Source of the DNA: Leguminivora glycinivorella
Lineage: Eukaryota > Arthropoda > Insecta > Lepidoptera > Tortricidae
Direction of reading: 5' to 3'
Length of the DNA: 64,000 bases
Assembly (NCBI RefSeq): GCF_023078275.1
Contig: NC_062987.1
Coordinates: 21,003,772-21,067,771, forward strand
Within the stretch, counting starts at the first letter, position 1. The number at the start of each line of letters is the position of its first letter. Under the pieces are notes generated by a model, which ran no database searches, had not been told where the DNA came from, and saw only the letters and a list, made by a program, of their open reading frames with translations. The translations under genes were made by a program, and so were the position numbers. Positions 1-9,671 of this stretch are shown one piece after another.

Positions 1-525
1 CGTGTATTTGTGATTGTGACAATCAGCGCTAGTCCGTCACGTACGTTAGAATCCCTCTCTCCTTAATTAAGTACCTATACACAATTGAACTTAACCAATT
101 TTGCATGATGTAACCTTTTTTTTTAACGAGGGGAAATGCTTTACGCATACCATCCCAGACGCAGGGATTGGCCTGGGATGGTTATGTGGGACTCCCATAT
201 AAAGATAAAAGACATTTATTCATGACGATCACATAACATGTATATAGGCTAATAATGAGACCCATGGTTTACCCACTAAAACCCCTCGATTGCCGCCTCA
301 GGGCTATGGCACGTTTCGATACTCCTCCGCAACTGCATGATGTAATCTTTTTTTTTTTTTTTACCCAGGGGGAATCCGTTATGGATCCCACAACCTAACC
401 TTTACCCTTTGAAAAAAGTAGTGCAAAGGAAACAAAACTTCGTAATCTGTTGTTTTTCAAAATTCGTGTTGGCAACACTGAGCCTTAAATGTCGCCTTAG
501 AATTTTCATTTCAATAAACTTATTT
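1..525. repeat. Repeat fragments left of the first SINE
   Basis: No coding exon is recognisable. Two similar pieces lie in direct orientation: TGCATGATGTAA followed by a T-run and a GGGG-rich stretch at about 104-140 and again at about 332-375. They look like decayed retroelement ends. If gene A continues to the left, this is part of one of its introns. Confidence 0.4.
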
Positions 526-527
526 TT

Positions 528-768
528 GACGACCGGTCTGGCTCAGTCGGTAGTGACCCTGCCTGCTGAGCCGCGGTCCTGGGTTCGAATCCCGGTAAGG
601 GCATTTATTTGTGTGATGAGCACAGATATTTGTTCCTGAGTCATGGATGTTTTCTGTGTATATAAGTATGTATTTATCTATTTAAGTATGTATATCGTCG
701 CTTAGCACCCATAGTACAAGCTTTGCTTAGTTTGGGGCTAAGTTGATCTATGTAAGATGTTCCCAATA
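528..768 (+). mobile_element. tRNA-headed SINE
   Basis: The left end has RNA polymerase III promoter-like boxes: an A-box-like GGCTCAGTCGG at 540-550 and a B-box GGTTCGAATCC at 582-592. The tRNA-unrelated body follows (GAGCACAGATATTTG). The same body recurs at 12587-12952 and 19166-19382. The TTTA-rich tail was separated from the body by a MITE and reappears at 1034-1067. Confidence 0.75.
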
Positions 769-1029
769 CAGGGTGTAAGAAAAATGGTGGTGATCCGTTT
801 AAGGGCGTATTCAGTATCGTATTCTCATCAGGAAAAAGTAGAATAAAAATTTTTTTTCGCAAAAAAATTTTTTATCTTTGTATGGAGATTCGACCGATTC
901 GCGCGGCCCGGCTCATACAAAAGTTAATATTTTTTTAGCGAAAAAAAAATGTTCTTCTACGTTTTCCTGATAAGAATACGATACTGAGTACGCCCTTAAA
1001 CGGATCACCATCATTTTTGTTACACTCTG
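769..1029. mobile_element. TA-flanked MITE with CAGGGTG termini
   Basis: Terminal inverted repeats of about 65 nt begin CAGGGTGTAA and end TTACACTCTG, with TA on both sides (767-768, 1030-1031). It interrupts the SINE between its body and its TTTA tail. The TA duplication points to Tc1/mariner-type mobilisation. Another element with the same CAGGGTG terminus lies at 58719-58977. Confidence 0.75.
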
Positions 1030-1082
1030 TATGCATTTATTTATTTATTTATTTATTTATTTTATTTTTCTGTTTTTTCCAG

Positions 1083-1248
1083 AAACGTCCCGGCTTCCTG
1101 CAGCTGACGATCCTCTTCAACTCAGTCTTCATCCTCTGTCTGTTCCTGGTAGCTCTAGTGTTATGTCTGTTCAGCCCGAAGGCAGAACCCTACTTGCGGG
1201 AGCCGCTGAATATAGTGCTGATCGTGTTGGCCATATGCGCTGGTATAG
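1083..1248 (+). CDS. Gene A, penultimate coding exon
   Basis: The acceptor TTTTTTCCAG ends at 1082 and the donor GTGAGT starts at 1249. The reading frame opens in phase 0 and leaves one base of a split GTG codon. The exon encodes one full helix (LFNSVFILCLFLVALVLCLF) and the start of the next. Its polypyrimidine tract is continuous with the TTTA tail of the SINE. Confidence 0.82.
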
Positions 1249-2524
1249 GTGAGTGAAAGGGACAAATACATATTCCAGTGTTTTGATGACCAAGCGGAAT
1301 ATTTATCTGTCTTAGGTCAATGATCTAGTAAAGTAGTAATAGTATATATCGTCACTACTTTTAAAAAAACTTGTATCTTCGTTTGTCAATGAAAAGAAAA
1401 TTGTAGTAAGTATGTATGGAATGCATATAGACTTACTGCGTTTTAACTTTGAGAAGCAGCGTGAAATACGAGATTTTTTCAAAGTAGTGATGATATATTA
1501 CGATACATGTCTGAAAAACAAGAAATTCAAAACGCATGGTGATAAATTAAAACACGTTGGAAGGGAGAAGGGAAGGGGAACACGAGTTACGAATTTCTTT
1601 TTCGCACTTGTATCCATAGAGGAATAATAAAGGGAAGGAATCAGTAAGGGAAGAGTTGTAACTCAATATGTCAGTAAATGCGAAACATGGCTAAGAACAC
1701 TCCCGACTAACACAGCTTTCAAATAAAAAAAACTAAATCGAAATCGGTTCATCCGTTCGGGTGCTACGATGCCACAGACAGACACACACACAGACAGACA
1801 AACAGACAGACAGACAGAAAGACAGAAAGACACGTCAAACTTATAACACCCCGTCGTTTTTGCGTCGGGGGTTAATAACTCGCATTTACTGATGTATGGA
1901 CGGAGTTACAACTCTTCTTCCCTTACTTATTCCTCTATGTATGAAAGGGATGACACAACGAGGCTACCAACTTTTAATTTCTACTATTTTTAACCCCCAA
2001 CGCAAAAACGACGGGGTGTTGTAAGTTTGACGTGTCTGTCTGTCTGTCCGTCTGTCCGTCTGTCTGTCTGTCTGTGTGTGTGTCTGTCTGTGGCATCGTA
2101 GCTCCCGAACGGATGAACCGATTTAGATTTAGTTTTTCTTGTCTGAAAGCTGAGTTAGTCGGGAGTGTTCTTAGCCATGTTTCATTAAAATCGGTCTTCT
2201 ATGTTGCAGTCGGGGGTTTGTTCAAAATATTAATTTTGTGGTTAGGTTATTAGCCAAGATGTACGGTCACGGACTTCAATTGTTGTTCCACTTCTAGCTC
2301 ATTTTATACTGGACATTTCAGAGTTAAGCATAGTTAAGTTATGACGTTCCAGTATAAAATGAGCTATAAGTGGATCAACAATTAAAGTTCGTGACTGTAC
2401 TGCCAACTTCCTAGACCCTGATTTGAATTTTTATTTTGCAGTGTATTCTTTTTACTACAAGATGGTAGTGAATAGTACGTACCGGCAAATGAAGACTTGG
2501 AGCGAGAGCGCTATTCCTGTATGA
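1083..2524 (+). CDS. Tetraspan membrane protein, gene A (3' part)
   Basis: Two coding exons, 1083-1248 (166 nt) and 2442-2524 (83 nt), join through a phase-1 intron with GT-AG ends and give the last 82 codons, ending at TGA 2522-2524. The first exon carries a strongly hydrophobic helix (about codons 6-30 of the visible part). A second helix spans the exon junction (about codons 39-60). A short polar tail with an N-S-T sequon follows. The exon length of 166 nt and the phase are the same as in gene C exon 3, so this is the third and fourth helix of the same family. The N-terminal exons lie beyond the left edge. The family is probably the insect DUF4728/Pasiflora-like tetraspans (septate-junction proteins in Drosophila), by inference. 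It converges on gene B, with 7 kb between the stops. Confidence 0.8.
1347..1494. mobile_element. 148-bp MITE, ATCGTCACTAC termini
   Basis: Ends ATCGTCACTACTTT and AAAGTAGTGATGAT are inverted repeats. Related copies lie at 7642-8357 (split by a later insertion) and 12683-12830 (inserted in a SINE). This one is in the last intron of gene A. Confidence 0.7.
1614..1940. mobile_element. MITE with 60-bp TIRs, carrying a TGTC element
   Basis: Inverted repeats of about 60 bp begin ATAGAGGAATAA and end TTATTCCTCTAT. Between them, 1682-1875 is a minus-strand TGTC element. A related fragment (GGAAGAGTTGTAACTCC) lies at 9719-9763. Whether the TGTC element inserted into a MITE or the two moved together is not clear. 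Confidence 0.6.
1990..2252 (+). mobile_element. TGTC element
   Basis: Typical copy of the commonest repeat in the window: TTAACCCCC, ACGACGGGGTGTT, a TGTC microsatellite, ACGGATGAACCGATTTAG, and an end near GTGGTTAGGTTA. Other copies on either strand are listed separately. It shows no coding capacity beyond microsatellite ORFs, so it is non-autonomous. Confidence 0.75.
2261..2400. mobile_element. Hairpin MITE, 140 bp
   Basis: Inverted arms of about 55 nt: GTACGGTCACGGACTT at the left end and AAGTTCGTGACTGTAC at the right, with imperfect pairing throughout. It lies 41 bp before the last exon of gene A. Confidence 0.65.
2442..2524 (+). CDS. Gene A, terminal coding exon
   Basis: The acceptor TTATTTTGCAG ends at 2441. 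The exon completes a split GTG codon, encodes 26 further residues and stops at TGA. The corresponding terminal exons in genes B and C also start in phase 1. Confidence 0.8.
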
Positions 2525-2637
2525 AGCTATTTTATTTATACTCTGGCACAGCCACTTTGTCAGTAGAAAAGGCGCGAATTTTCAAGTCCAGTGGGACCAC
2601 AATAGGACCTACTGGGACTCTAAGTATTCGTATTTTA

Positions 2638-3208
2638 TGAAGGCAGCTACCGGATCTCGTGCGAAAAACGGTCTTAGAAGACCTTCCTTCGATTTCAAAT
2701 GAAGATACAATAGCACCTACTGGGACTCGATTCGTATTTTATGAAGGCAGCTAACGGATATACACGTTAAACTTCCGTGAGACATATTCAAATAATTAAT
2801 TGAAATACGGTTGTACTCACGTTATTATATCGCTATTGCTGCGACATGTTTCGGGCCAATCGGAGGCCCCTCTTCAGGCGTATAGGAGTTCACGCGACGG
2901 CTAGACTCCGCAGACTGAACGCGCCGCTCGCCGCTCCGCCCGCTGCGCGCGCGCTGATAGGACGGGGGAGGGGGGCGCAGAGCAGTCTGCTGCTGTAGTT
3001 GTTGTGTAGAGTTCTGGTAGCGCGGCTGTGTCGACCGATGGAGGTAAGCACACTGCACTCACTGTGCGGCCTCCGATTGGCCCGAAACATGTCGCAGCAA
3101 TAGCGATATAATAACGTGAGTACAACCGTATTTCAATTAATTATCAGCTAACGGATCTCGTGCGGAAAACGGTCTTAGAAGACCTTCCTTCGATTTCAAA
3201 TGAAGATT
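2638..3208. repeat. Direct repeats flanking a GC-rich foldback MITE
   Basis: A 65-bp segment (GGATCTCGTGCG, AAAACGGTCTTAGAAG) occurs at about 2638-2705 and again at about 3144-3208. Between them, 2790-3146 is an inverted-repeat element with about 75-bp arms (AAATACGGTTGTACTCACG; TTTCGGGCCAATCGGAGG) and a GC-rich middle at 2880-3060. The middle is open in several frames but shows no recognisable protein. Confidence 0.65.
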
Positions 3209-3224
3209 ATTTTTTATTGTTATT

Positions 3225-3490
3225 ATGAATGGGCTTACTCTTGATCACAGACTAGCCAAAGGCAAAGACATGGCCTACGATGGAGTGAGCTCGCCCAGAA
3301 GATGCCTGTTCAACCTTGATTTGGAGGTCGCCGGGTTATATGATCTCGGAAATATAGCCGCCGCCGACAAGGCATTCCACTCCTTGGCAGTGCGCATAAG
3401 AAAAGAAGAAAAGCGCTTCGTACGAATCCGCAGAATATCTACCAAGAAAGGATGGAAACCGGCCGTGCGTCTAAGAGTCCGATGGTAGAA
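3225..3490 (+). pseudogene. Retroelement 3' fragment with short ORF
   Basis: An open frame of 87 codons contains LTLDHRLAKGKDMAYDGVSS and RFVRIRRISTKKGWKP. The first part recurs at 14533-14655, so this is a dispersed repeat and not a host exon. A non-LTR retroelement 3' region is the most likely source; the exact family was not recognised. Confidence 0.5.
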
Positions 3491-3974
3491 TGGGGACGGT
3501 GGAATAAGTTCGTGTAGCTCTTGAGCACACTACCCGAAGTGCAACCTGTAAAACACCGACAGACTGGCGACTTTCCGCCACTTTGATGATTATAGATTTG
3601 AGAAACATACAAACTGGAAAGTCTATATTTAGTTTGCCATCTATTAGTGCTGTTGACAAAGTGTGTGTGTCCAAGTAAAGGATATACGTGTATACCTCAC
3701 GCTTTACTAGTTATGTTTGTGTAAACAAGAATGAAAGTGATATAAGTGACTGCATTTGTATAGATATTCAAATATTAACAGCACAATCCTAGGCCACTCT
3801 AGAACCCTGTCGTATTGACACCGTGTTTTATTTGCTATAGCAGTCAGTATGACTTTTACGACTCTTACTGTGAAAGGGTTCTACAGTGGCCTTCAGATTT
3901 GTCGACTGTACACATGATATTGCCGAAGAAAGGCCATAATTATTAGTCTAACCCCCTTATTCATAAGCATACTC

Positions 3975-4070
3975 TAAAGTTATCAAGCTGATAAAGTTCG
4001 TTTTGTCCTTTTCTATCACACTAATACGTCGGAAAGGGACAAACAAACTTTATCGGCTTGATAACTCGTA
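3975..4070. mobile_element. Short hairpin MITE
   Basis: TTATCAAGCTGATAAAGTT and AACTTTATCGGCTTGATAA are inverted, about 55 nt apart. No ORF. Confidence 0.6.
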
Positions 4071-4129
4071 CATTCAAGCAAACACTCGTACATACTTGGT
4101 GTTTATACCATAATACAATTATCCATATT

Positions 4130-4275
4130 TTAATATTATAAATGGGAAGGTGTGTGTGTCTGTTTGTTTGTCCTTCTTTCACGGCAAAACGGAGCGACAA
4201 ATTAACGTGATTTTTAAATGGAGATAGTTGAAGGGATGGAGAGTGACATAGGCTACTTTTTGTCAAAAGCTAGTT
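4130..4275 (-). repeat. CTAGCTTTTG repeat (minus)
   Basis: On the minus strand it reads AACTAGCTTTTG, then CCTATGTCACTCTCCATCCC, then GCCGTGAAAG and the tail ACAAACAAACAGACACAC. Closely related copies lie in tandem at 48080-48475, and a fragment at 34011-34048. Confidence 0.65.
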
Positions 4276-5014
4276 TAAATAATAATATACATTACAAAAA
4301 GAAAACAATGTTATTTGTAAGCTTTTTGTACTTCTTTTTGCAACTCGATGTACAATTTGTATAGATATAATTATAATATAGATTAAATTAAGGTACTAGT
4401 GCGATGAAACTGCGTCCTGTAACACAGGGTTTCCTAGTTTATGAATGAGGGGATTAGCCTTTACCATTAGTTATGGACGTTTTAAAACTGAAAATTACAT
4501 GTAGAGATGGACTAAGTATATGGAGAAAGTGAAAAGCGCCGGTTATTTACTAAGAACCAAATATTACCTAGATACATGGGCGGCAGCGATCGCTTACCAA
4601 CCTGTCTGGTCGTTTGCCTCCTATCGCACAATATACTCGCTATTTTCATTGAATTCGGTTAACTTTAACGGAAGATCCTTAGTTCAAATACAATCAATTG
4701 CTCTAAGAAACTAGCCTCTTAACTCTTACGGTTATCGAATTATTAAAAAAAAAATTACTGAACACGTGTGTGGCATACCTTGCCACTTCCTAATGTTATT
4801 CCTTTTGACATGTGCCGTCAAACACTTGACAATGACTTAATGTTATGATTAACGTCCTCTCATACTAATTAATCCATTTATTATGTATGGAAACGAAAAA
4901 AAAATATATTTTTTCGAATTTAACAAATAGCGATATACAGGGTGGTTCCTGGTTCCTGATGATGAACCTAACTGCGTGTCGAATTTAACGGAAAACAAAA
5001 AACACGGTGTATAT
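4276..5014. other. Intergenic, mostly unassigned
   Basis: AT-rich, with no exon recognised. Bases 4575-4632 are a minus-strand fragment of the SINE tail seen at 11160-11265 (CCCATGTATC-type end, GTTTGCCTCCTATCG). About 4935-5000 carries a CAGGGTGGTTCC end typical of a MITE. Confidence 0.4.
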
Positions 5015-5160
5015 AGGGTGCATTGGGTTAAATTCGAAGTACAGAAATGCGCGGGTAATTTCGAAACGGGAATCTTGATATGATAGATATAATGGTGATA
5101 TTTATGTGACTTTAAAAATTGGGAGACTTTCGAAATTACCCCAATGCACCTTACCTACTT
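5015..5160. mobile_element. MITE, GGTGCATT termini
   Basis: Starts AGGGTGCATTGGG and ends CCCCAATGCACCTTACC, with TTTCGAAA-type inner repeats. It is an uninterrupted relative of the element at 17608-19847 that received the hAT insertion. Confidence 0.6.
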
Positions 5161-6385
5161 CCGTCATCGAAAAACGGATGGTAGTGCCTTAGAAAGGGAT
5201 ACAGCCTTGAGTCTGCCTGATAGCCTGACCAGCCATATGGAGCCAAAGTATACAATATACCTACATAGTTAATTGCATAGAATATAATTATAATAGTACA
5301 AGTACAGAAGGCTCACTCCTTTGATGTTCACAAAGTGCCGACATTCTAAATTCTTACCTACATTAACAAACGGACCGCACGCGAGCAGCCGACATCGAAT
5401 TTTATTGCGCCGCGCGAAGGTCGTCACCACTGAATGGGCCGCGACCTCGCGGCCGCCGGTATGTAGGTACTTGTAGCGCGGCGATAGAATAGTGGAGTGA
5501 GCCGCCCCTGATAGTTGTGCCTTATATAAAATGGACAAAAACCAATAAATGGCCTGCCTTACCTTATAATAAATGGCCTTATTATCAAATTATAACGTAT
5601 TATTCACTTGCTTTTTTATGAAATAATATACAGAAATATATATACAGGATAATATTATAATTATATGTATGTTAGATAATATTAAAGAGCTTTCTGTGAT
5701 TTTGTTGCATAGGAAGAATGAATGAAATTATGGTTTATTTTTATAAGAAGAGTTAATGATTTTAAGGAAAATAACGCTTATTTATGTACTTGTTATATTG
5801 TTACTGGAGTAATATTTATGAAAATATACGAAATATTGTTTGTAAAACGAATTATTTTCTTTGATACCTTAAAACATTTATTTTCAGTACAGATGGTATT
5901 TTTTTACGCACTAGTGCGAGAAGTGGTTCATTATATGTCAGGTCGAAACTTTGGAGGGCCATCTGTACAATACACGTGCGAATAGTGTACTATTTCAGAG
6001 TTTTTACATTGTCCGATCTTATATCAGATGCAGAATGAGTATACTATCAATATTTACTGTCTGCTACTTTGGAGAAACTTGGGAGTTTAAATCAATATAA
6101 AAAAATCCATTCCATTCGTAATTATTAGAAATAACTAACTATAGGTAGGTACCAGCAGCGGCTGGTCCATACAAGCCGATTCCCGCCGGCTTACCTAAAA
6201 TTGATTACTAGTAAAGTACCTAATGTTAAGACAGGTTTCTTTTTGCTTTGGTGTTACCTAGCAGAAATTTTCACCAGCCGCCACTGGTAGGTACTTAAGC
6301 ACATGCTAAGATCTAACTATAGGTAATGAAAAACACTACCTAATTTGTCACTAAAAGAAGGTACCTATTACAAACTACTCTATTT
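5161..6385. other. Intergenic, no gene seen
   Basis: AT-rich. It contains one CAGTACAGATGG...CCATCTGTAC repeat at about 5886-5972 (relative at 11996-12077) and an inverted pair CCAGCAGCGGCTGG / CCAGCCGCCACTGG around 6150-6290. A GC-rich patch at 5335-5520 has only a repeat-like open frame. Confidence 0.35.
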
Positions 6386-6640
6386 TTAACTCCCGATGCA
6401 AAAACGACGGGGTGTTATAAGTTCGACGTGTCTGTCTGTGTCTGCCTGTTTGTCTCTGTGTGTGTGTGTGTGTGTGTGTGTGTCTGTCTGTGGCATCGTA
6501 GCTCCCGAACGGATAAACCGATTTAGATTTAGTTTTTTTTGTCTGAAAGCTGAGTTAATCGGGAGTGTTCTTAGCCATGTTTCATGAAAATCGGTCTACT
6601 ATGTCGCGGTCGGGGTTTTTTCCAAATTTTAATTTTGTAT
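6386..6640 (+). mobile_element. TGTC element
   Basis: Full-length type: ACGACGGGGTGTT, TGTC/TGTG microsatellite, GATAAACCGATTTAG, and CGGTCGGGG near the 3' end. Confidence 0.75.
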
Positions 6641-7641
6641 GGAATGTTTTTTGCGCGTACATTTTCAAGGTAAAAACTATACTCATGTAGGGAAATAAAA
6701 AGACCACAAATATTATTCCGATTGGAATTTATTTTATTTTCTTATAATTATCTTATAGCAAAGGCCATATTATTTATTAATATTTTACTTATACGTTTTA
6801 TAATCCAGCGGGCCGATTTTTGAGTCTCACGCGTTCGAATTCAGAAAATTGTTACTGAAAATAATAAGCAAGTCACCGTTTTCAACCGGTATTTTAGTGA
6901 CAAACTCCCGTACCTATGCGAGATTCAAAAATCACCCTTGAAAAATTGCACGATTTGTACATTTGTACAAAAGTAGGAACTATAATGACAGATTTGGAAG
7001 AATTACAGTAATCGATTGTCAATTTCGATTGTAATAACTGGGAAATAAACATTCAGTAAAAATAATTATATTTAAAAATGGCCGTATAAAATTACATTTT
7101 TGGTCGTAAACCAGAAACCGAGAAAATAAGAATATTATCGGTATGCGGTTCAAATTATTCTAATATTTATTAAAAAGATGATATAAAATATGATTACAGG
7201 TAGGTACTGTTTATAAAATTGACGTTAATATCAATAAAAAAAACCGTTGAACTAGTAATTCATTGACAGCTTTTAAGATGTGTAAGCATTGAACATTTAG
7301 ATAAACAAAAGTTTATCAACTTGAAAGTTTTGCAAAGAGAGTGCGGTACTTAAAAAAACTCGCTCATTTTAAAGTTTCTGTCTTACCTTGCACAATACAA
7401 TTCAATGAACTTTAGTTCAAAATAGGTACAGTACTAGTAAAGTTAGTACATATAGTACTTATAACTAAGACATTAGACGTCCTTAAGGCTCCGTTGTTAT
7501 AGTATTTCTGTCAATTGTGTATACATAACGAAAATATATATATTATCTACAAAATGTTTACTTATTTAGCTTTAATAATTAAAAAGTAGGTTGATCCTTC
7601 TGAGAAAATTTTACTCTGAAGCTGAAATTGTATTTTAACAT
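6641..7641. other. AT-rich intergenic, nothing recognised
   Basis: No exon, TIR pair or tRNA-like box was found in this stretch on either strand. Confidence 0.4.
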
Positions 7642-8357
7642 ATCGTCACTACTTTTAAAAAAACTTGTATCTCCGTAAGTCAATGAAAAGAAAATTGTAG
7701 TAAGTATGTATGGAATGCATATAGACTTACTGCGTTTTAACTTTGAGGAACAGCGTGAGATACGAGATTTTTAGGGTTCCGTAGTCAACTAGGAACCCTT
7801 ATAGTTTCGCCATGTCTGTCTGTCCGTCCGTCCGTCCGTCCGTCCGTCCGTCCGTCCGTCCGTCCGTCCGTCCGCGGATAATCTCAGTAACCGTTAGCAC
7901 TAGAAAGCTGAAATTTGGTACCAATATGTATATCAATCACGTCAACAAAGTGCAAAAATAAAAAATGGAAAAAATGGTTTTATTAGGGTACCCCCCCTAC
8001 ATGTAAAGTGGGGGCTGATATTTTTTTTCATTCCAACCCCAACGTGTGATATATTGTTGGATAGGTATTTAAAAATGAAGAAGGGTTTTCTAAGATTGTT
8101 TTTTGATAATATTAATATTTTCGGAAATAATCGCTCCTAAAGGAAAAAGAAGTGCGTCCCCCCCCCTCTAACTTTTGAACCATATGTTTAAAAATTATGA
8201 AAAAAATCACAAAAGTAGAACTTTATAAATACTTTCTAGGAAAATTGTTTTGAAGTTGATAGGTCCAGTAGTTTTTGAGAAAAATACGGAAAACAACGGA
8301 ACCCTACACTGAGCGTGGCCCGACACTCTCTTGGCCGGTTTTTAAAAGTAGTGACGA
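7642..8357. mobile_element. ATCGTCACTAC MITE split by a 571-bp element
   Basis: The MITE half 7642-7772 ends ATACGAGATTTTT and its other end AAAAGTAGTGACGAT resumes at about 8343. The insertion between them is the GGGTTCCGTAG element described next. The undivided relative at 1347-1494 shows what the site looked like. Confidence 0.7.
7773..8343 (+). mobile_element. GGGTTCCGTAG element
   Basis: It begins AGGGTTCCGTAGTCAAC, has a long GTCC microsatellite at 7815-7874, and ends ACTCTCTTGGCCGGTTTTT. Minus-strand copies lie at 15346-15875 and 41861-42395. The microsatellite is much shorter in those copies. No coding capacity. Confidence 0.75.
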
Positions 8358-8730
8358 TATTATGACTAAGTAATTAAAATGTTTATAAAACACCGTATAC
8401 AACTGAAAGGGACATCTCACATACACTAATACTTACGCACAGTAAAAGCTACAAAATGAGTAAAAGTACACATTACGCTCACTTGACTACAGTAAGGGCC
8501 TTACACAAATCCTATTTTTTTCTGAGTCATAATGCCATCTAGCGTCAAGTAAATAATTTATCAGTACCGCTACTTAACACTAGATGTCACGACCCGACAA
8601 ATTAACGCTTATTGCTAAAAATATATTAACTTGGACATCAAGTGAAAGTTATTAATTGCGTTGGCGAAGCTGACGGCCATACATAATGTATAGATAGATG
8701 TAGTCCAAAAAGCTTTTTCTTCGTATTTTT

Positions 8731-8970
8731 TAACTCCCGACCCAAAAACGACGGGGTGTTATAAGTTTGACGTGTCTGTCTGTCTGTCTGTCCGTCTGTG
8801 TGTGTGTCTGTCTGTGGCATCGTAGCTCCCGAACGGATGAACGGATTTAGATTTAGTTTTTTTTGGTTTGAAAGCTGAGTTTGTCGGGAGTGTTCTTAGC
8901 CATGTTTCATAAAAATGGGTCCTTTATGTTGATGGGATTTTTTCAAAAATGAAATTTTGTGGTTAGGTTA
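8731..8970 (+). mobile_element. TGTC element
   Basis: Complete copy from ACTCCCGACCCAAAAACG to GTGGTTAGGTTA. Confidence 0.72.
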
Positions 8971-9224
8971 TTTATGGAAACGTTCGTATTTGTCATGCTA
9001 GTGCAGACAGTTTCAATACATCTTATACTGACAGTACTGAGACTGACTGAAGTAGCAGGACACGTTCATACGTTTCCGTGAGAATACGAAGAAAATTCTA
9101 TTCGCACTACTATAACCAATATCAGCGTCTCTGGTAAAGCGTCTGTGGCTGTCAAAAGGCTAAGAGAGGAAGGTAAAATGAGGAAGTTGGAAGTTCTATT
9201 TGGCTTGTGTACGACCCTGTTGTA

Positions 9225-9545
9225 GTGATGTGCAAGTTGCGGAAACTTTCCAAAAAAATCTTAAACTTGAAAAATTCACGAAACTTTCACGAAAAATAAG
9301 GGGAATTTAAATTTATGAAATGGAAAGTTTCCATCCGTCCATACAAAGTATGGAAAGTTTCCGAAGTTTTGTGAAACTTCCGAATTTTGAAAACTTTCCG
9401 TCGGCACATCAGGGGGGTTATCATGACGTGCTAAAGCCGCTCAGTTTAGGTTGAGAGAGAGGGACGGAGCTATGTAACTCCTATAGCTGTGTCCCTTTTT
9501 CTCAACCTAAACTGAACGTCTTTAATACGTCATGGTAACCCCCCA
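9225..9545. mobile_element. Two adjoining MITEs
   Basis: 9225-9411 has inverted GGAAAGTTTCC-type repeats and TGATGTGC / GCACATCA ends, as in hAT MITEs. 9412-9545 has ends GGGGGGTTATCATGACG and CGTCATGGTAACCCCCC and an inner CAGTTTAGGTTGAGA / TCTCAACCTAAACTGA pair. A relative lies at about 14938-15078. The same CAGTTTAGG and CATGGTA words fill the large palindrome at 51705-54139. Confidence 0.6.
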
Positions 9546-9567
9546 GTACCCTGTTATGTTAGTTACG

Positions 9568-9671
9568 CTAATAGTCTTCCACCAGGCGGATATGGTTCGC
9601 GAACACTACAGGTGCCTGCCGCAGCTTGTGGTAGGTCTCGTTAACCAACCCCAGGAAACCAATGTAGATTA
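9568..9671 (-). CDS. Gene B exon 5 (terminal)
   Basis: The acceptor TTGTGTTTCAG lies at 9682-9672. The exon completes a split GTA codon and encodes the end of helix 4 (IYIGFLGLV) and a polar tail ending HIRLVEDY, with TAG at 9570-9568. Confidence 0.83.

Noticed and set aside
528..605. Possible tRNA gene (A- and B-box at 540-592)
   Set aside because: The same head and body recur at 12.6 and 19.2 kb and no acceptor or anticodon stem can be paired; it is a SINE head.
2880..3060. GC-rich island as a promoter or exon
   Set aside because: It is the interior of an inverted-repeat element; open frames in several phases reflect GC content.
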